From: Muribaculaceae bacterium
Lineage (GTDB): Bacteria > Bacteroidota > Bacteroidia > Bacteroidales > Muribaculaceae
Length of the DNA stretch: 58,823 bases
Direction of reading: 5' to 3'
Assembly: GCA_024400935.1 (NCBI GenBank)
Contig: JAKSLZ010000008.1
Coordinates: 1-58,823 of the forward strand
In this document: positions 8,942-16,401 of the stretch, in pieces
Layout of the letters: the number at the start of each line of letters is the position of its first letter
Position numbering within the stretch: position 1 is the first letter of the stretch
The notes under the pieces: model-generated
The model's input: the letters and a program-made list of their open reading frames with translations, nothing else
What the model was told of the DNA's origin: nothing
Databases searched by the model: none
Made by a program: the position numbers and the translations under genes

Positions 8942-9655
8942 ATGAAAAAGAACCTTTATGCCATAGCGGCAGCCCTGGTGCTGCTCACTTCATGCGGCGG
9001 CAACACTAAGCCCAGCACCGCACCGGCGCACCGCCAGGAACCGTCAATCGTGGCCACCACACCCAACGAAATGCGCAACGTGATGGCCGACATGCTCAAC
9101 AACCCCGATGCAAGCCAGTCAATGAGTGCCGACCTCAAGTCGATAACCGACGAGGCGGCGCACCTGATAATAGGCAACACGGACAACACTCGTTACACCC
9201 CCTTTGACTGGTATGGCAAGCAGCTGAGCGACGACTCTCAGCAGCACAGCAACGATGTGGGCGACATACATGTGAGCAGCGACAGCGTCACCATAGAGAT
9301 GACCTACAGCGACGCAACGCACAAGGTGCCCTACATTCTCGTCATGAAACACGAACAGGGCAAGTGGCTAATCGACGACATCGTGTGGACAGGACAGCAA
9401 CCGCCACTCGACACCGAGCGACACGCTGCCGGCGCCTATGCCGACGAGGCAATAAACCGCCTCACCACCGGCGATGCACAAACGGCCGTGAACCGCATCA
9501 ACGACCTCGCTGCCCAATGCAAGTCGAACCCCACCCTCATCCCCGGTGCCGTGAAGGACATCGAGACCGCACTGCACTATCTCAAAGAGAACCGCGGCTA
9601 CACCGAGGACAACGGCAAGGCCATCGAGACCATCCTGCAACAACTCAAAAAGTAA
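8942..9655 (+). CDS. Hypothetical lipoprotein
   Basis: A 237-aa secreted lipoprotein. MKKNLYAIAAALVLLTSCGG carries a lipobox (LTSC, Cys19) and a Gly-rich +2 region compatible with surface export. The mature part contains a compact domain with VTIEMTYSDATHKVPYILVMKHEQGKWLIDDIVW, resembling the secreted NTF2-like/DUF3828 style of lipoproteins in which a 'GKWLIDDI' strand is typical. That comparison is by eye and not decisive. It is monocistronic with its own terminator at 9696-9730 and divergent from rnr. The function is unknown. Confidence 0.7.
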   Translation: MKKNLYAIAAALVLLTSCGGNTKPSTAPAHRQEPSIVATTPNEMRNVMADMLNNPDASQSMSADLKSITDEAAHLIIGNTDNTRYTPFDWYGKQLSDDSQQHSNDVGDIHVSSDSVTIEMTYSDATHKVPYILVMKHEQGKWLIDDIVWTGQQPPLDTERHAAGAYADEAINRLTTGDAQTAVNRINDLAAQCKSNPTLIPGAVKDIETALHYLKENRGYTEDNGKAIETILQQLKK

Positions 9656-9695
9656 CCCCTGCCGACAATCCCCCCTGAAGAGGCACAAACTAACA

Positions 9696-9730
9696 CAAGA
9701 GGCTCCAGCAACTGGGGCCTCTTGCCTTAT
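9696..9730 (+). terminator. Terminator after the 237-aa lipoprotein gene
   Basis: An 11-bp stem CAAGAGGCTCC/GGGGCCTCTTG with one G-U pair, 41 bp after the stop and followed by CCTTAT. The T-run is short. Confidence 0.7.
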
Positions 9731-9756
9731 ATGATTACCAACTATAGATAGTAGCT

Positions 9757-9797
9757 AAAAAGAAAAAAGCTGTTCAGTCCCCTGGGGACGAACAGCT
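9757..9797 (-). terminator. Terminator of the small Ala/Pro lipoprotein gene
   Basis: Stem AGCTGTTC/GAACAGCT (9768-9775/9790-9797), extended by an inner GTCCCC-GGGGAC pairing, then a TTTTTTCTTTTTAG run on the minus strand. A strong intrinsic terminator. Confidence 0.88.
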
Positions 9798-9848
9798 CCA
9801 AACTCTTCGTTTGTTGTAAGGTGTCTCTGCTTAGCAGGGATGAGTAGA

Positions 9849-10073
9849 TTACTCAGCCTGTGCGCTATCAGCGGGAGCAGCAGCCTCAGCGGGAGCAGCA
9901 GCGCTATCAGCGGGAGCAGCAGCTGAATCAGCGGGAGCAGCAGCTGAATCCTCAACAACCTCAGTAGAAGCCTCTACAGATGCGCTTGCGCTACCCTCAG
10001 CGTTCTCAGCCTGGTTGCAAGATACGAAAGATACACCAAATACAACAGCAAGTAATAAAACTAACTTCTTCAT
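9849..10073 (-). CDS. Small Ala/Pro/Asp-repeat lipoprotein
   Basis: A 74-aa protein. A signal peptide with lipobox ends at FVSC (Cys19), followed by NQAENAEGSAS and about fifty residues of low complexity in which a PADSAA/APAEAA unit recurs. The repeated codons make a short tandem DNA repeat at about 9860-9950. It probably acts as a flexible acidic envelope peptide; no enzymatic role is visible. It has its own promoter and a strong terminator, suggesting an abundant monocistronic transcript. It may vary in length between strains. Confidence 0.7.
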   Translation of the reverse strand: MKKLVLLLAVVFGVSFVSCNQAENAEGSASASVEASTEVVEDSAAAPADSAAAPADSAAAPAEAAAPADSAQAE

Positions 10074-10131
10074 TTTCTTTTTTAATTTAAATTAAATAAT
10101 AAAACAATAATATTCCGTTTGAAATTCGGTG

Positions 10132-10161
10132 CAAATTTATATCATTTTTTTCATATGCAAA
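10132..10161 (-). promoter_or_regulatory. Promoter of the small lipoprotein gene
   Basis: On the minus strand TTTG (10161-10158), 18 bp, then TAAATTTG (10139-10132). This gives a leader of about 50 nt. Confidence 0.55.
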
Positions 10162-10401
10162 TTTTTTTTTGCGTTTTTTTTTATTGCGATTTTACCATTT
10201 TTTTTGATTTTTCGACCAATTCTGCAAGAATAACACGCATAATACATTGATATTAAATTGTTTAATTAAAGAAAAAATGGTTTAATCTTGAAATGTTAAA
10301 AAGTGTTATCATTACGTCATTTATGCTCTAAAACACATTTTTGGGCGTTTTTTTTGATTTTTTAGTCGCCCAACTTCGCAAGCTGCGCCCACGCATGTGA
10401 A
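10162..10401. other. AT-rich spacer, no gene seen
   Basis: A strongly AT-rich region between the small lipoprotein promoter and the terminator of the acyl-CoA synthetase gene. No open frame with coding character, RNA gene or repeat was recognised. Confidence 0.5.
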
Positions 10402-10444
10402 CAAAAAAATTGGACCGCACCATCTTTTTGATAGCATGCGGTCC
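10402..10444 (-). terminator. Terminator of the acyl-CoA synthetase gene
   Basis: Stem GGACCGCA/TGCGGTCC (10412-10419/10437-10444), followed on the minus strand by AATTTTTTTG. It lies 25 bp beyond the stop codon. Confidence 0.88.
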
Positions 10445-10469
10445 ATTTATTCCGTTTTAAGGCCCAACC

Positions 10470-12128
10470 TTAACGATAGAGATATCGCTTGATGCTCTTC
10501 TTAGGAGTCTTCTCAAACTCCTGGGGAACGATTTCAATCTTTGTGATGCGCTCATAGGGGGCAACAAGCTTGTTGAGCTCTGCCTTCACGCGGTCCATCT
10601 GCTCGGGGAGCTGCTCGGGTGTTACGCCCAGCTGGTCCATCGACTCATAGTCAGGATAAACCAGAGCCACCAGCTTGCCTTCACGGTCCACCACGAGGCT
10701 CTCGTTGACATAAAGCATATTGTTGAGCTTAGCCTCGATCTCCTCGGGATAGATATTCTGGCCGTTGCTGCTCAGGAGCATGGTCTTGAGTCGGCCGCGA
10801 ATGAATACCGTGCCGTCAGCGCTCAGTGTGCCCATGTCGCCGGTGTGCAGCCATCCGTCCTCGTCAATCACGTTTTTAGTGGCTTCCTCGTTGTGGAAAT
10901 AGCCCATCATGGCGTTCTCGCCCTTGACGCATATCTCGCCCGGTGTATTCTCGGGGTCATCGCTCACAATCTTGCACTCCATGATGCCCGGCAGCACGCG
11001 GCCTGCACTGTGGGGTACAAACTCGCGCCACGGTGTGTGGCTCACCAGCGGAGCGCACTCAGTCATGCCATAGCCCACGGTAAACGGGAACTTGATCTTA
11101 TAAAGGAAATCCTCGACCTCGGCGTTGAAAGCGGCACCGCCCACAATCACCTCTTCAAACTCTCCGCCAAATGCCTCGATGAGTTTCTTGCGTATCTGAG
11201 CATAAATCTTGTTGTCAAGGAAAGGAACTGCCAGAGCCCAGCGCAGCATGCCCTTGCTAATCATGGGCACAATCATCTTGCTGTAGATCTTCTCAAGCAC
11301 AAGCGGCACGCATATCACAAGGTTAGGCTTAACCTCGTTCATGGCCTTGACCAGGATCTTGGGCGACGGGATGCGGCCCAGCAGCGTCACGTGCGATCCG
11401 GCAGCAAGCGGACACAGCATGTCGAAGGCACATCCATAAGCATGAGCCAGCGGCAGGAACGACAGGTGGCGCGAACCCTTGTGGCACAGGCCCGAGTTGA
11501 TGCCATAGATGAGGTTACCGCAAATGTTGTTGCCAGTGATCATCACGCCCTTGCTGAAACCTGTGGTGCCCGATGTGTAGTTGATTTCCATCAGCTGGTC
11601 GCCCGCAATGTCGGCATAATGCACGTCATTGCGGTAAAAACCATTCTTATACTTGCGGTTGAAGGCACGGGTGAGGTTATAGAGATACTTGCTCACGTCC
11701 TCGTCGTTTTTCTCGGCCAGAAGCTTGCGGTCGTCGAGCGAGATTGCAGCCCTGATGTTGAGCAGGTGGTCAAAGTCGAGTGTATCCCAAATGCTTTTGC
11801 TCGAGAACAGCAGCTTAGCCTCACTGTGGTTGATGATGTGCTGTGCATCGTTGGGGTTGAAGTCTTGCAGGATGGGCACAATCACGGCACCATAAGTGAT
11901 GGTCGCCAGGAACACTGTCACCCAGTTGGGTGTGTTCTTGCCTATCAGGGCTATCTTGTCGCCCTGCTCGATGCCGCATTGCTCAAAAAGCAGGTGCAGG
12001 CGAGCAATGTTGCGTGCAAAGTCCCCATAGGTGAGTGTGGACTTCTCGTTATAATCGCTCAGTGCCGGCAACTCCCAGTTGTCGATAAAACTCTTCTCGT
12101 ATATCTTGATGGTGTTCTCTTTTAACAT
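10470..12128 (-). CDS. Long-chain acyl-CoA synthetase (AMP-binding)
   Basis: A 552-aa ANL-superfamily adenylate-forming enzyme. The phosphate-binding motif YTSGTTGFSKG lies at 184-194. VGYGMTECAPL supplies the A5 region, GWLHTGDMG the ribose-binding Asp, and GRLKTMLLSSNGQNIYPEEIE the hinge. KTPKKSIKRYLYR near the C terminus carries the expected catalytic Lys region. Such enzymes activate fatty acids with ATP and CoA at the inner membrane face. A good promoter precedes it and a strong terminator follows, so it is a single-gene unit. Substrate chain length cannot be read from sequence. Confidence 0.9.
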   Translation of the reverse strand: MLKENTIKIYEKSFIDNWELPALSDYNEKSTLTYGDFARNIARLHLLFEQCGIEQGDKIALIGKNTPNWVTVFLATITYGAVIVPILQDFNPNDAQHIINHSEAKLLFSSKSIWDTLDFDHLLNIRAAISLDDRKLLAEKNDEDVSKYLYNLTRAFNRKYKNGFYRNDVHYADIAGDQLMEINYTSGTTGFSKGVMITGNNICGNLIYGINSGLCHKGSRHLSFLPLAHAYGCAFDMLCPLAAGSHVTLLGRIPSPKILVKAMNEVKPNLVICVPLVLEKIYSKMIVPMISKGMLRWALAVPFLDNKIYAQIRKKLIEAFGGEFEEVIVGGAAFNAEVEDFLYKIKFPFTVGYGMTECAPLVSHTPWREFVPHSAGRVLPGIMECKIVSDDPENTPGEICVKGENAMMGYFHNEEATKNVIDEDGWLHTGDMGTLSADGTVFIRGRLKTMLLSSNGQNIYPEEIEAKLNNMLYVNESLVVDREGKLVALVYPDYESMDQLGVTPEQLPEQMDRVKAELNKLVAPYERITKIEIVPQEFEKTPKKSIKRYLYR

Positions 12129-12155
12129 AACCTGTCGAAGTTAATTAATTCTCCA

Positions 12156-12187
12156 CAAAGATACAACATTAGTTGCACATTCACAAA
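12156..12187 (-). promoter_or_regulatory. Promoter of the acyl-CoA synthetase gene
   Basis: Minus strand TTTG (12187-12184), exactly 20 bp, then TATCTTTG (12163-12156), 28 bp before the ATG. An exact match to the Bacteroidales primary-sigma consensus. Confidence 0.75.
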
Positions 12188-12358
12188 TAAATTTAAACAA
12201 ACACAGCCCACCCTCACAGCAACTACACCCACGTTAACAGCAACACAAAAAAACACCCAAGCACAACTGCTATATATAATATAAATAGGTACGCGCGAGA
12301 GCAAAACAAACCAAAAAAGAAAAAAAACACTATTTTTTTCATTTTTTTGCCAATTTAA

Positions 12359-12389
12359 TTTGCCAGTTCAAAAAAAAGCAGTACCTTTG
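12359..12389 (+). promoter_or_regulatory. Promoter of tRNA-Lys
   Basis: TTTG (12359-12362), 19 bp, TACCTTTG (12382-12389), 23 bp before the mature tRNA 5' end. Confidence 0.75.
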
Positions 12390-12411
12390 CAATCGCAAAT
12401 GAGAAAAACAT

Positions 12412-12484
12412 GACTCCGTAGCTCAGCTGGTAGAGCAATTGACTCTTAATCAATGGGTCGTGGGTTCGAGTCCCACCGGGGTCA
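12412..12484 (+). tRNA. tRNA-Lys (anticodon CTT)
   Basis: A 73-nt cloverleaf. Acceptor stem GACTCCG/CGGGGTC, D arm GCTCAGCTGGTAGAGC, anticodon stem ATTGA/TCAAT with loop CTCTTAA (anticodon CTT, reading AAG), T arm GTGGGTTCGAGTCCCAC, discriminator A. The terminal CCA is not encoded. It is transcribed alone and followed by an intrinsic terminator. Confidence 0.96.
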
Positions 12485-12490
12485 CCGAAG

Positions 12491-12526
12491 ACCGATGATT
12501 TAGAAATAAATCGTCGGTTTTTCTTT
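12491..12526 (+). terminator. Terminator after tRNA-Lys
   Basis: Stem ACCGATGATTT/AAATCGTCGGT with one G-U pair, followed by TTTTTCTTTT. Confidence 0.88.
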
Positions 12527-12655
12527 TCTGCAACGCCCTCTGTTCACCCCTCGGCACACCCACCGCCGCTTACATTAAGAGCCGGGGTTAAGCCTACCAG
12601 AAACAGCGGGGACACACAACACAGCACGCCTTTTTAAAAATAAAATGGCATAAAG

Positions 12656-12686
12656 TTGCATATTAATAAAATTATTCATACTTTTG
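12656..12686 (+). promoter_or_regulatory. Probable promoter of argR, with long leader
   Basis: TTG (12656-12658), 20 bp, TACTTTTG (12679-12686). Transcription would start near 12693, giving a ~220-nt untranslated leader before the GTG start at 12916. The AT-rich word AAATTATTCATA overlapping the promoter faintly resembles half an ARG box, so autoregulation is possible but not shown. Confidence 0.6.
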
Positions 12687-12720
12687 CATTGTGATAATTA
12701 ATCTATATTTTTTAACTCTG

Positions 12721-12750
12721 ATGTTCTACAGCGACTTCCACCGCCTATAA
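12721..12750 (+). CDS. Possible leader peptide MFYSDFHRL upstream of argR
   Basis: A 9-codon frame (ATG to TAA) begins about 28 nt after the predicted transcription start. It is too short to judge by composition. A second tiny frame, MNYLAIV, occupies 12831-12854. Position alone suggests a regulatory upstream frame; chance occurrence is a real alternative. Confidence 0.25.
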   Translation: MFYSDFHRL

Positions 12751-12915
12751 AACAATCAATTAAAGAAATTACAGATAGTAAGAGGACCAAGCACAGTGTA
12801 CATTTTTCAAGAAAACGCCGCTCGCGCAACATGAATTATCTTGCAATTGTGTGACCACAGCAACTTACATTTCAAGGACGCAGAGAACAAAAAAAACTAA
12901 TTTATTGAAAACAAA

Positions 12916-13398
12916 GTGAAAAAGAAAAAATCTAGGATTCAACTCATCGTCGACCTGATCAACGAACACTGCATCGGCAGCCAAAGCGAACTGTGCCAAC
13001 TGCTCACCAACAGCGGAGTAGATGTTACCCAAGCCACCCTGTCGCGCGACCTCAAGACACTGCGCGCAACCAAGGTGCCTACCGAGAACGGCGGCTACAT
13101 GTACATCATCCCTGACAGCAATGAGATCCACAACAAGATGCTCGAGCACGGACAGGCCTCTTCGTCGGCCGGCAACCATGTGCGCCCCATGTCTATTGAG
13201 TTTTCAGGAAACATGGCCGTAATCAAAACTCGCAACGGTTATGCCACAGGCTTGGCTTATGACATCGACGTGAGCCACAGCTCTGAGATTCTGGGCACCA
13301 TCGCCGGAGCCGACACCGTTTTCGCCATACTGCGCGAAGGCGTGAGCCACGACACCGCACGCGCCTTCTTTGAGCGCGTGATGGCACACGACGAGTAA
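12916..13398 (+). CDS. argR: Arginine repressor family regulator (ArgR)
   Basis: A 160-aa regulator. The N-terminal winged helix-turn-helix has the signature TQATLSRDLKTL at ~38-49; the C-terminal hexamerisation and arginine-binding domain has the signature GTIAGADTVFAILREG. ArgR binds L-arginine and represses arginine biosynthesis or activates catabolism. The start is a GTG at 12916, preceding KKKKSRIQLIVDLI; no in-frame ATG fits better. ssb lies 39 bp downstream with no terminator, so the two may share a transcript. No arginine biosynthesis genes are in the window, so targets are remote. Confidence 0.92.
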   Translation: MKKKKSRIQLIVDLINEHCIGSQSELCQLLTNSGVDVTQATLSRDLKTLRATKVPTENGGYMYIIPDSNEIHNKMLEHGQASSSAGNHVRPMSIEFSGNMAVIKTRNGYATGLAYDIDVSHSSEILGTIAGADTVFAILREGVSHDTARAFFERVMAHDE

Positions 13399-13437
13399 CA
13401 TACACATTTTATATAAAACAAAAAAAACAGTAAATCT

Positions 13438-13797
13438 ATGTCAGTAAACAAAGTAATCTTACTGGGCAACGTGGGCAAGGACCCCGACGTGCGCTACCCC
13501 TCACAAGGCCAGGTGGTGGCATCATTCCCGTTTGCCACAACCGAGCGCGGCTACACCACTGCTAACGGCACCCAAGTGCCCGAGCGCACCGAGTGGCACA
13601 ACATCGTGATGTGGGGACGCAATGCCGAAGTTGCCGAGAAGTTCATCCGCAAAGGCACACAACTCTACATCGAGGGCAAGATACGCACTCGCTCCTACGA
13701 CGACCGCAACCAGATCAAACGCTACATCACCGAGATCTACGTAGACACGTTTGAACTGCTGGGACGCCCTCAGTCACAACAGGCTCCCGGACAATAA
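13438..13797 (+). CDS. ssb: Single-stranded DNA-binding protein
   Basis: A 119-aa OB-fold protein starting with the typical SVNKVILLGNVGKDPDVRY and including the core FPFATTE and WHNIVMWGRNAEVAEKFIRKG. It coats single-stranded DNA in replication and repair. It lacks the long linker and the acidic, Phe-terminated C-terminal tip that recruits partner proteins in most SSBs, ending SQQAPGQ instead. It may therefore be an accessory paralogue or have lost the tip. It follows argR by 39 bp and ends at a strong terminator. Confidence 0.92.
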   Translation: MSVNKVILLGNVGKDPDVRYPSQGQVVASFPFATTERGYTTANGTQVPERTEWHNIVMWGRNAEVAEKFIRKGTQLYIEGKIRTRSYDDRNQIKRYITEIYVDTFELLGRPQSQQAPGQ

Positions 13798-13870
13798 CGG
13801 GACCCACGCAGTCCACACACAGGGCTCGTCAACAACGCCACATTGCTGCCGACCACGACAGTTACAATAC

Positions 13871-13918
13871 ATTTATCCCCCGGTGTCACTCCATCGTTGA
13901 CATCGGGGGATAAAAAAA
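13871..13918 (+). terminator. Terminator after ssb
   Basis: A long stem TTATCCCCCGGTGTCA/TGACATCGGGGGATAA with one internal mismatch, followed by AAAAAAAT. The flanking A/T runs could serve either strand. Confidence 0.82.
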
Positions 13919-13921
13919 ATA

Positions 13922-13947
13922 ACTGTCTCCCGACAGCTATTTTTTTG
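13922..13947 (+). terminator. Second terminator-like hairpin after ssb
   Basis: Short stem CTGTC/GACAG followed by CTATTTTTTTG, immediately after the first hairpin. Confidence 0.55.
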
Positions 13948-14425
13948 CATACTTAAAATCTAATACCATGAAAAACCGATGCAAAGTTAGTGTATTTTTT
14001 TGATATTGGTCCAAATTGCGGGGTAATTATTGCGAATTTAACAATTATTAACCAGTACAGAGCGATTCTTTAACCTTATTGACAGTCAAAACGATGTGAA
14101 TGCACTGAGACATCCCACCACATCACTTTCACGCAAACAACACAATTTGCATCAAAAAAGCAAAAAAAACACTAACACCCCAGCCTCCACCACAGCAACA
14201 CCCCACCGGCAGCCACCGCGACAACGCCCTACTGGCAGCCATCTTGCCCCACCACCAGCACCCACATCCATCCCCTGGAACCCCGGCTATGCCGGAAAAC
14301 CCGGTAATGTCCGGTAATGCCGTCTATACCAGTGCCTCCAGCATAGCCGTGCAACATGCAGTTGTCGAGACACCCATGGCGCCCGGCAGCCACCGTGCCC
14401 CAGCATTCATGCTGGGGTATATAAC
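13948..14425. other. Intergenic region with strand-asymmetric A/C tract and CCGG array
   Basis: No gene seen. 14110-14270 is unusually A/C-rich with few G residues on the plus strand. 14281-14325 holds a short array in which CCGG recurs every 9-12 bp, similar to 21579-21629. Open frames here have no family-like content. Confidence 0.45.
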
Positions 14426-14427
14426 GC

Positions 14428-14458
14428 AAAAAAGCCTCGGAGAGAATCTCCAAGGCTT
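14428..14458 (-). terminator. Terminator of tRNA-Asp
   Basis: Minus-strand stem AAGCCT/AGGCTT extended by GGAGA/TCTCC, followed by TTTTTT. It lies directly after the tRNA. Confidence 0.85.
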
Positions 14459-14462
14459 CTTG

Positions 14463-14536
14463 CGGTGCGTACAGGACTCGAACCAGCGACCTCCTGCGTG
14501 ACAGGCAGGCATTCTAACCAACTGAACTAACGCACC
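14463..14536 (-). tRNA. tRNA-Asp (anticodon GTC)
   Basis: A 74-nt cloverleaf on the minus strand. Acceptor GGTGCGT/ACGCACC, D arm GTTCAGTTGGTTAGAAT, anticodon stem CCTGC/GCAGG with loop CTGTCAC (anticodon GTC), T arm with GGTTCGAGTCC, discriminator G. CCA is not encoded. Confidence 0.96.
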
Positions 14537-14575
14537 GTTTGTCAATTGTGCAACTCGTTTTCCTAATTGCGAGTG

Positions 14576-14608
14576 CAAAGGTAATACAAATTTTCCATAC
14601 CAACCAAA
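14576..14608 (-). promoter_or_regulatory. Promoter of tRNA-Asp
   Basis: Minus strand TTTG (14608-14605), 21 bp, TACCTTTG (14583-14576), 39 bp before the mature tRNA. Confidence 0.72.
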
Positions 14609-14642
14609 TTTTTTTGCAACTTTTTTTGTTTTTACCCTCATT

Positions 14643-14676
14643 TTTGCTCAAAAATGCCAACTCTTTTGTAACTTTG
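14643..14676 (+). promoter_or_regulatory. Promoter of aroQ
   Basis: TTTG (14643-14646), 22 bp, TAACTTTG (14669-14676), 26 bp before the ATG. The spacer is slightly long, but the -7 element is exact. Confidence 0.6.
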
Positions 14677-14702
14677 CACTATATTTCTAGAATAATTACA
14701 AC

Positions 14703-15140
14703 ATGAAGATATCAATCATCAACGGACCAAACCTCAACCTAGTGGGGGTGCGCGAGCCCGAAATATATGGCAACATGTCGATGGACTCTTATCTGCAGAG
14801 CCTGGTTGAGCGATACCCCGACGTGGAGTTCATCCTCTTCCAGAGCAATCACGAGGGAAGCATCATCGACGAGATACAACGTGTGGGGTTTGACGTGGAC
14901 GGCATCGCCATCAACGCCGGAGCCTACACCCACTACTCTATCGCAATAGGCGATGCACTCAAGGCCGTCACCGCACCGGCCATCGAGGTGCACATCAGCG
15001 ACGTGCAGGCACGCGAGCCCTACCGCCACATCTCCATGATCAAGGACTCGTGCCGCTGCGTCATCGCCGGCTATGGCCTTGACAGCTACCGCAGGGCAGT
15101 GGACGCAATCATCACAGGTAACTACAACGCCGAGCAGTGA
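14703..15140 (+). CDS. aroQ: 3-dehydroquinate dehydratase, type II
   Basis: A 145-aa enzyme of the shikimate pathway that dehydrates 3-dehydroquinate to 3-dehydroshikimate and usually forms dodecamers. Signature stretches are IINGPNLNLVGVREPEIYG (with the catalytic Tyr in EIYG), INAGAYTHYSIAIGDAL, IEVHISDVQAREPYRHIS, and an Arg in CRCVIAGYG. The length is standard. Its TGA overlaps the ATG of the methyltransferase gene (TGATG), implying translational coupling. Confidence 0.96.
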   Translation: MKISIINGPNLNLVGVREPEIYGNMSMDSYLQSLVERYPDVEFILFQSNHEGSIIDEIQRVGFDVDGIAINAGAYTHYSIAIGDALKAVTAPAIEVHISDVQAREPYRHISMIKDSCRCVIAGYGLDSYRRAVDAIITGNYNAEQ

Positions 15141-15775
15141 TGGACGAGAAGCTAGAACAATATGTGCTGGCACACATCGATGCCGAGCCCGACAATCTCA
15201 AGCGACTGGACCGCGACACCCACCTGCGCCTGCTCTACTCACGCATGTGCTCGGGCCACCTGCAAGGTCGACTGCTCAAGATGCTGGTGCGCATGATCAA
15301 CCCCAACCAGGTGCTCGAACTGGGCACTTACAGCGGCTACTCGGCCCTGTGCATGGCCGAGGGACTGATGCAGCCCGACGCCGCCATCCACACCATCGAG
15401 ATCGAGGACGAGCTGGAGGATTTCTTGCGCGAGCATTTTGCACAGTCGCCCCACGGACACCGCGTGCACCTGCACATAGGCGATGCAGTCCAGGTGCTCG
15501 ACGAGCTGGACGGCAGCTTTGACCTGGCCTTTATCGACGCCAACAAGCGCGACTATGTGGAGTACTACAACATGGTGCTTCCGCGCATCACCCCCGGCGG
15601 CTACATCATCGCCGACAACACCCTGTGGGACGGCAAGGTGGTGGACTGGGGCAAGCACCTCGACGCACAGACCAAGGGCATCCTTGACTTCAACGACCTG
15701 GTGGCCAGCGACCCGCGCGTGGAGGTGGTGATCATACCCCTGCGCGACGGCCTCACCATTATCAGAAAGAAATAG
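15140..15775 (+). CDS. SAM-dependent O-methyltransferase
   Basis: A 211-aa class I methyltransferase of the catechol/caffeoyl-CoA O-methyltransferase family. The SAM-binding motif VLELGTYSGYSAL lies at ~56-68; IHTIEIEDE holds the ribose-binding acidic residue, and FIDANKRDYVEYY the metal-binding Asp region. A GTG at 15137 also opens the frame, but the ATG at 15140 overlapping the aroQ stop is preferred. It is coupled to aroQ and upstream of rbfA. The substrate is unknown. Confidence 0.9.
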   Translation: MDEKLEQYVLAHIDAEPDNLKRLDRDTHLRLLYSRMCSGHLQGRLLKMLVRMINPNQVLELGTYSGYSALCMAEGLMQPDAAIHTIEIEDELEDFLREHFAQSPHGHRVHLHIGDAVQVLDELDGSFDLAFIDANKRDYVEYYNMVLPRITPGGYIIADNTLWDGKVVDWGKHLDAQTKGILDFNDLVASDPRVEVVIIPLRDGLTIIRKK

Positions 15776-15831
15776 GCTATCTGTGCCAGATAAGTCACAT
15801 AGGTTTATTTCCCAAATTGAAAAAAAAGAAC

Positions 15832-15839
15832 TAACTTTG
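15832..15839 (+). promoter_or_regulatory. -7 element for rbfA
   Basis: TAACTTTG matches TAnnTTTG 27 bp before the TTG start. No clear -33 element. Confidence 0.45.
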
Positions 15840-15866
15840 CACAAAATTTTAAAACACATATAAGTT

Positions 15867-16208
15867 TTGGAAAGTACACGATTACAAAAGATTGCACGCC
15901 TTGTGCAGAAAGAACTGAGTGAGATATTTCGTCTTGAGACCGCCAAGATGGGCGGAGTGCTGGTGAGCGTCAGCTCGGTGCGCGTGTCGCCCGACCTGAG
16001 CATTGCCCGCGTGCACCTGAGCATCTTCCCCAGCGAGCGAGCACAGGAGCTCATCTCTAACATCAACGCTAACGAGAAGCGCATTCGCTATGACCTGGCT
16101 CAACGTGTGCGCCACCAGATGCGCAAATGCCCCGAGCTCACCTTCTTCATCGACGACTCACTCGACTACATCGAGCACATCGACTCACTGCTTCACCCCG
16201 AGCAGTAA
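15867..16208 (+). CDS. rbfA: Ribosome-binding factor A
   Basis: A 113-aa KH-like-fold protein that assists late maturation of the 30S subunit and 16S rRNA 5'-end processing. The start TRLQKIARLVQKELSEIF and the body VSSVRVSPDLSIARVHLSIFP match the family. The initiation codon is TTG at 15867, as no ATG or GTG is available in frame upstream of the conserved start. An array of 8-bp repeats begins seven bases after its stop codon, and the permease gene follows. Confidence 0.93.
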   Translation: MESTRLQKIARLVQKELSEIFRLETAKMGGVLVSVSSVRVSPDLSIARVHLSIFPSERAQELISNINANEKRIRYDLAQRVRHQMRKCPELTFFIDDSLDYIEHIDSLLHPEQ

Positions 16209-16214
16209 AAATCG

Positions 16215-16393
16215 GGTTAACAGGTTAAGTGGTTAACAGGTTAACGGGTTAATGGGTTAATGGGTTAATGGGTTAACGGGTTAACGGGTTAAGAGGTTAA
16301 GAGCTAAACGATTAAACCTTTAAACCCTTAAACGGTTAAACGATTAAACTTTTAAACCTTTAAACTTTTAAACCTTTAACGATTAAACTTTTA
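16215..16393. repeat. Array of 8-bp TTAA-phased units after rbfA
   Basis: About 22 consecutive octamers, first GGTTAANN (for example GGTTAACA, GGTTAACG, GGTTAATG), then NTTAAACN. The TTAA core keeps an 8-bp phase across ~180 bp with one 7-bp slip near the end. The array starts seven bases after the rbfA stop and ends eight bases before the permease ATG. Confidence 0.92.
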
Positions 16394-16401
16394 CAAAAAA
16401 A

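Noticed and set aside
10845-12125. 426-codon plus-strand open frame opposite the acyl-CoA synthetase
   Set aside because: Antisense shadow. The minus strand carries all ANL motifs, a consensus promoter and a terminator.
12721-12750. Arginine attenuator peptide
   Set aside because: The nine-codon frame has a single Arg codon, so a classic attenuation mechanism is unsupported. It is kept only as a possible upstream frame.
14096-14501. Plus-strand frames before and across tRNA-Asp
   Set aside because: Pro/Thr-rich low-complexity translation; the second runs into the tRNA gene and its terminator.
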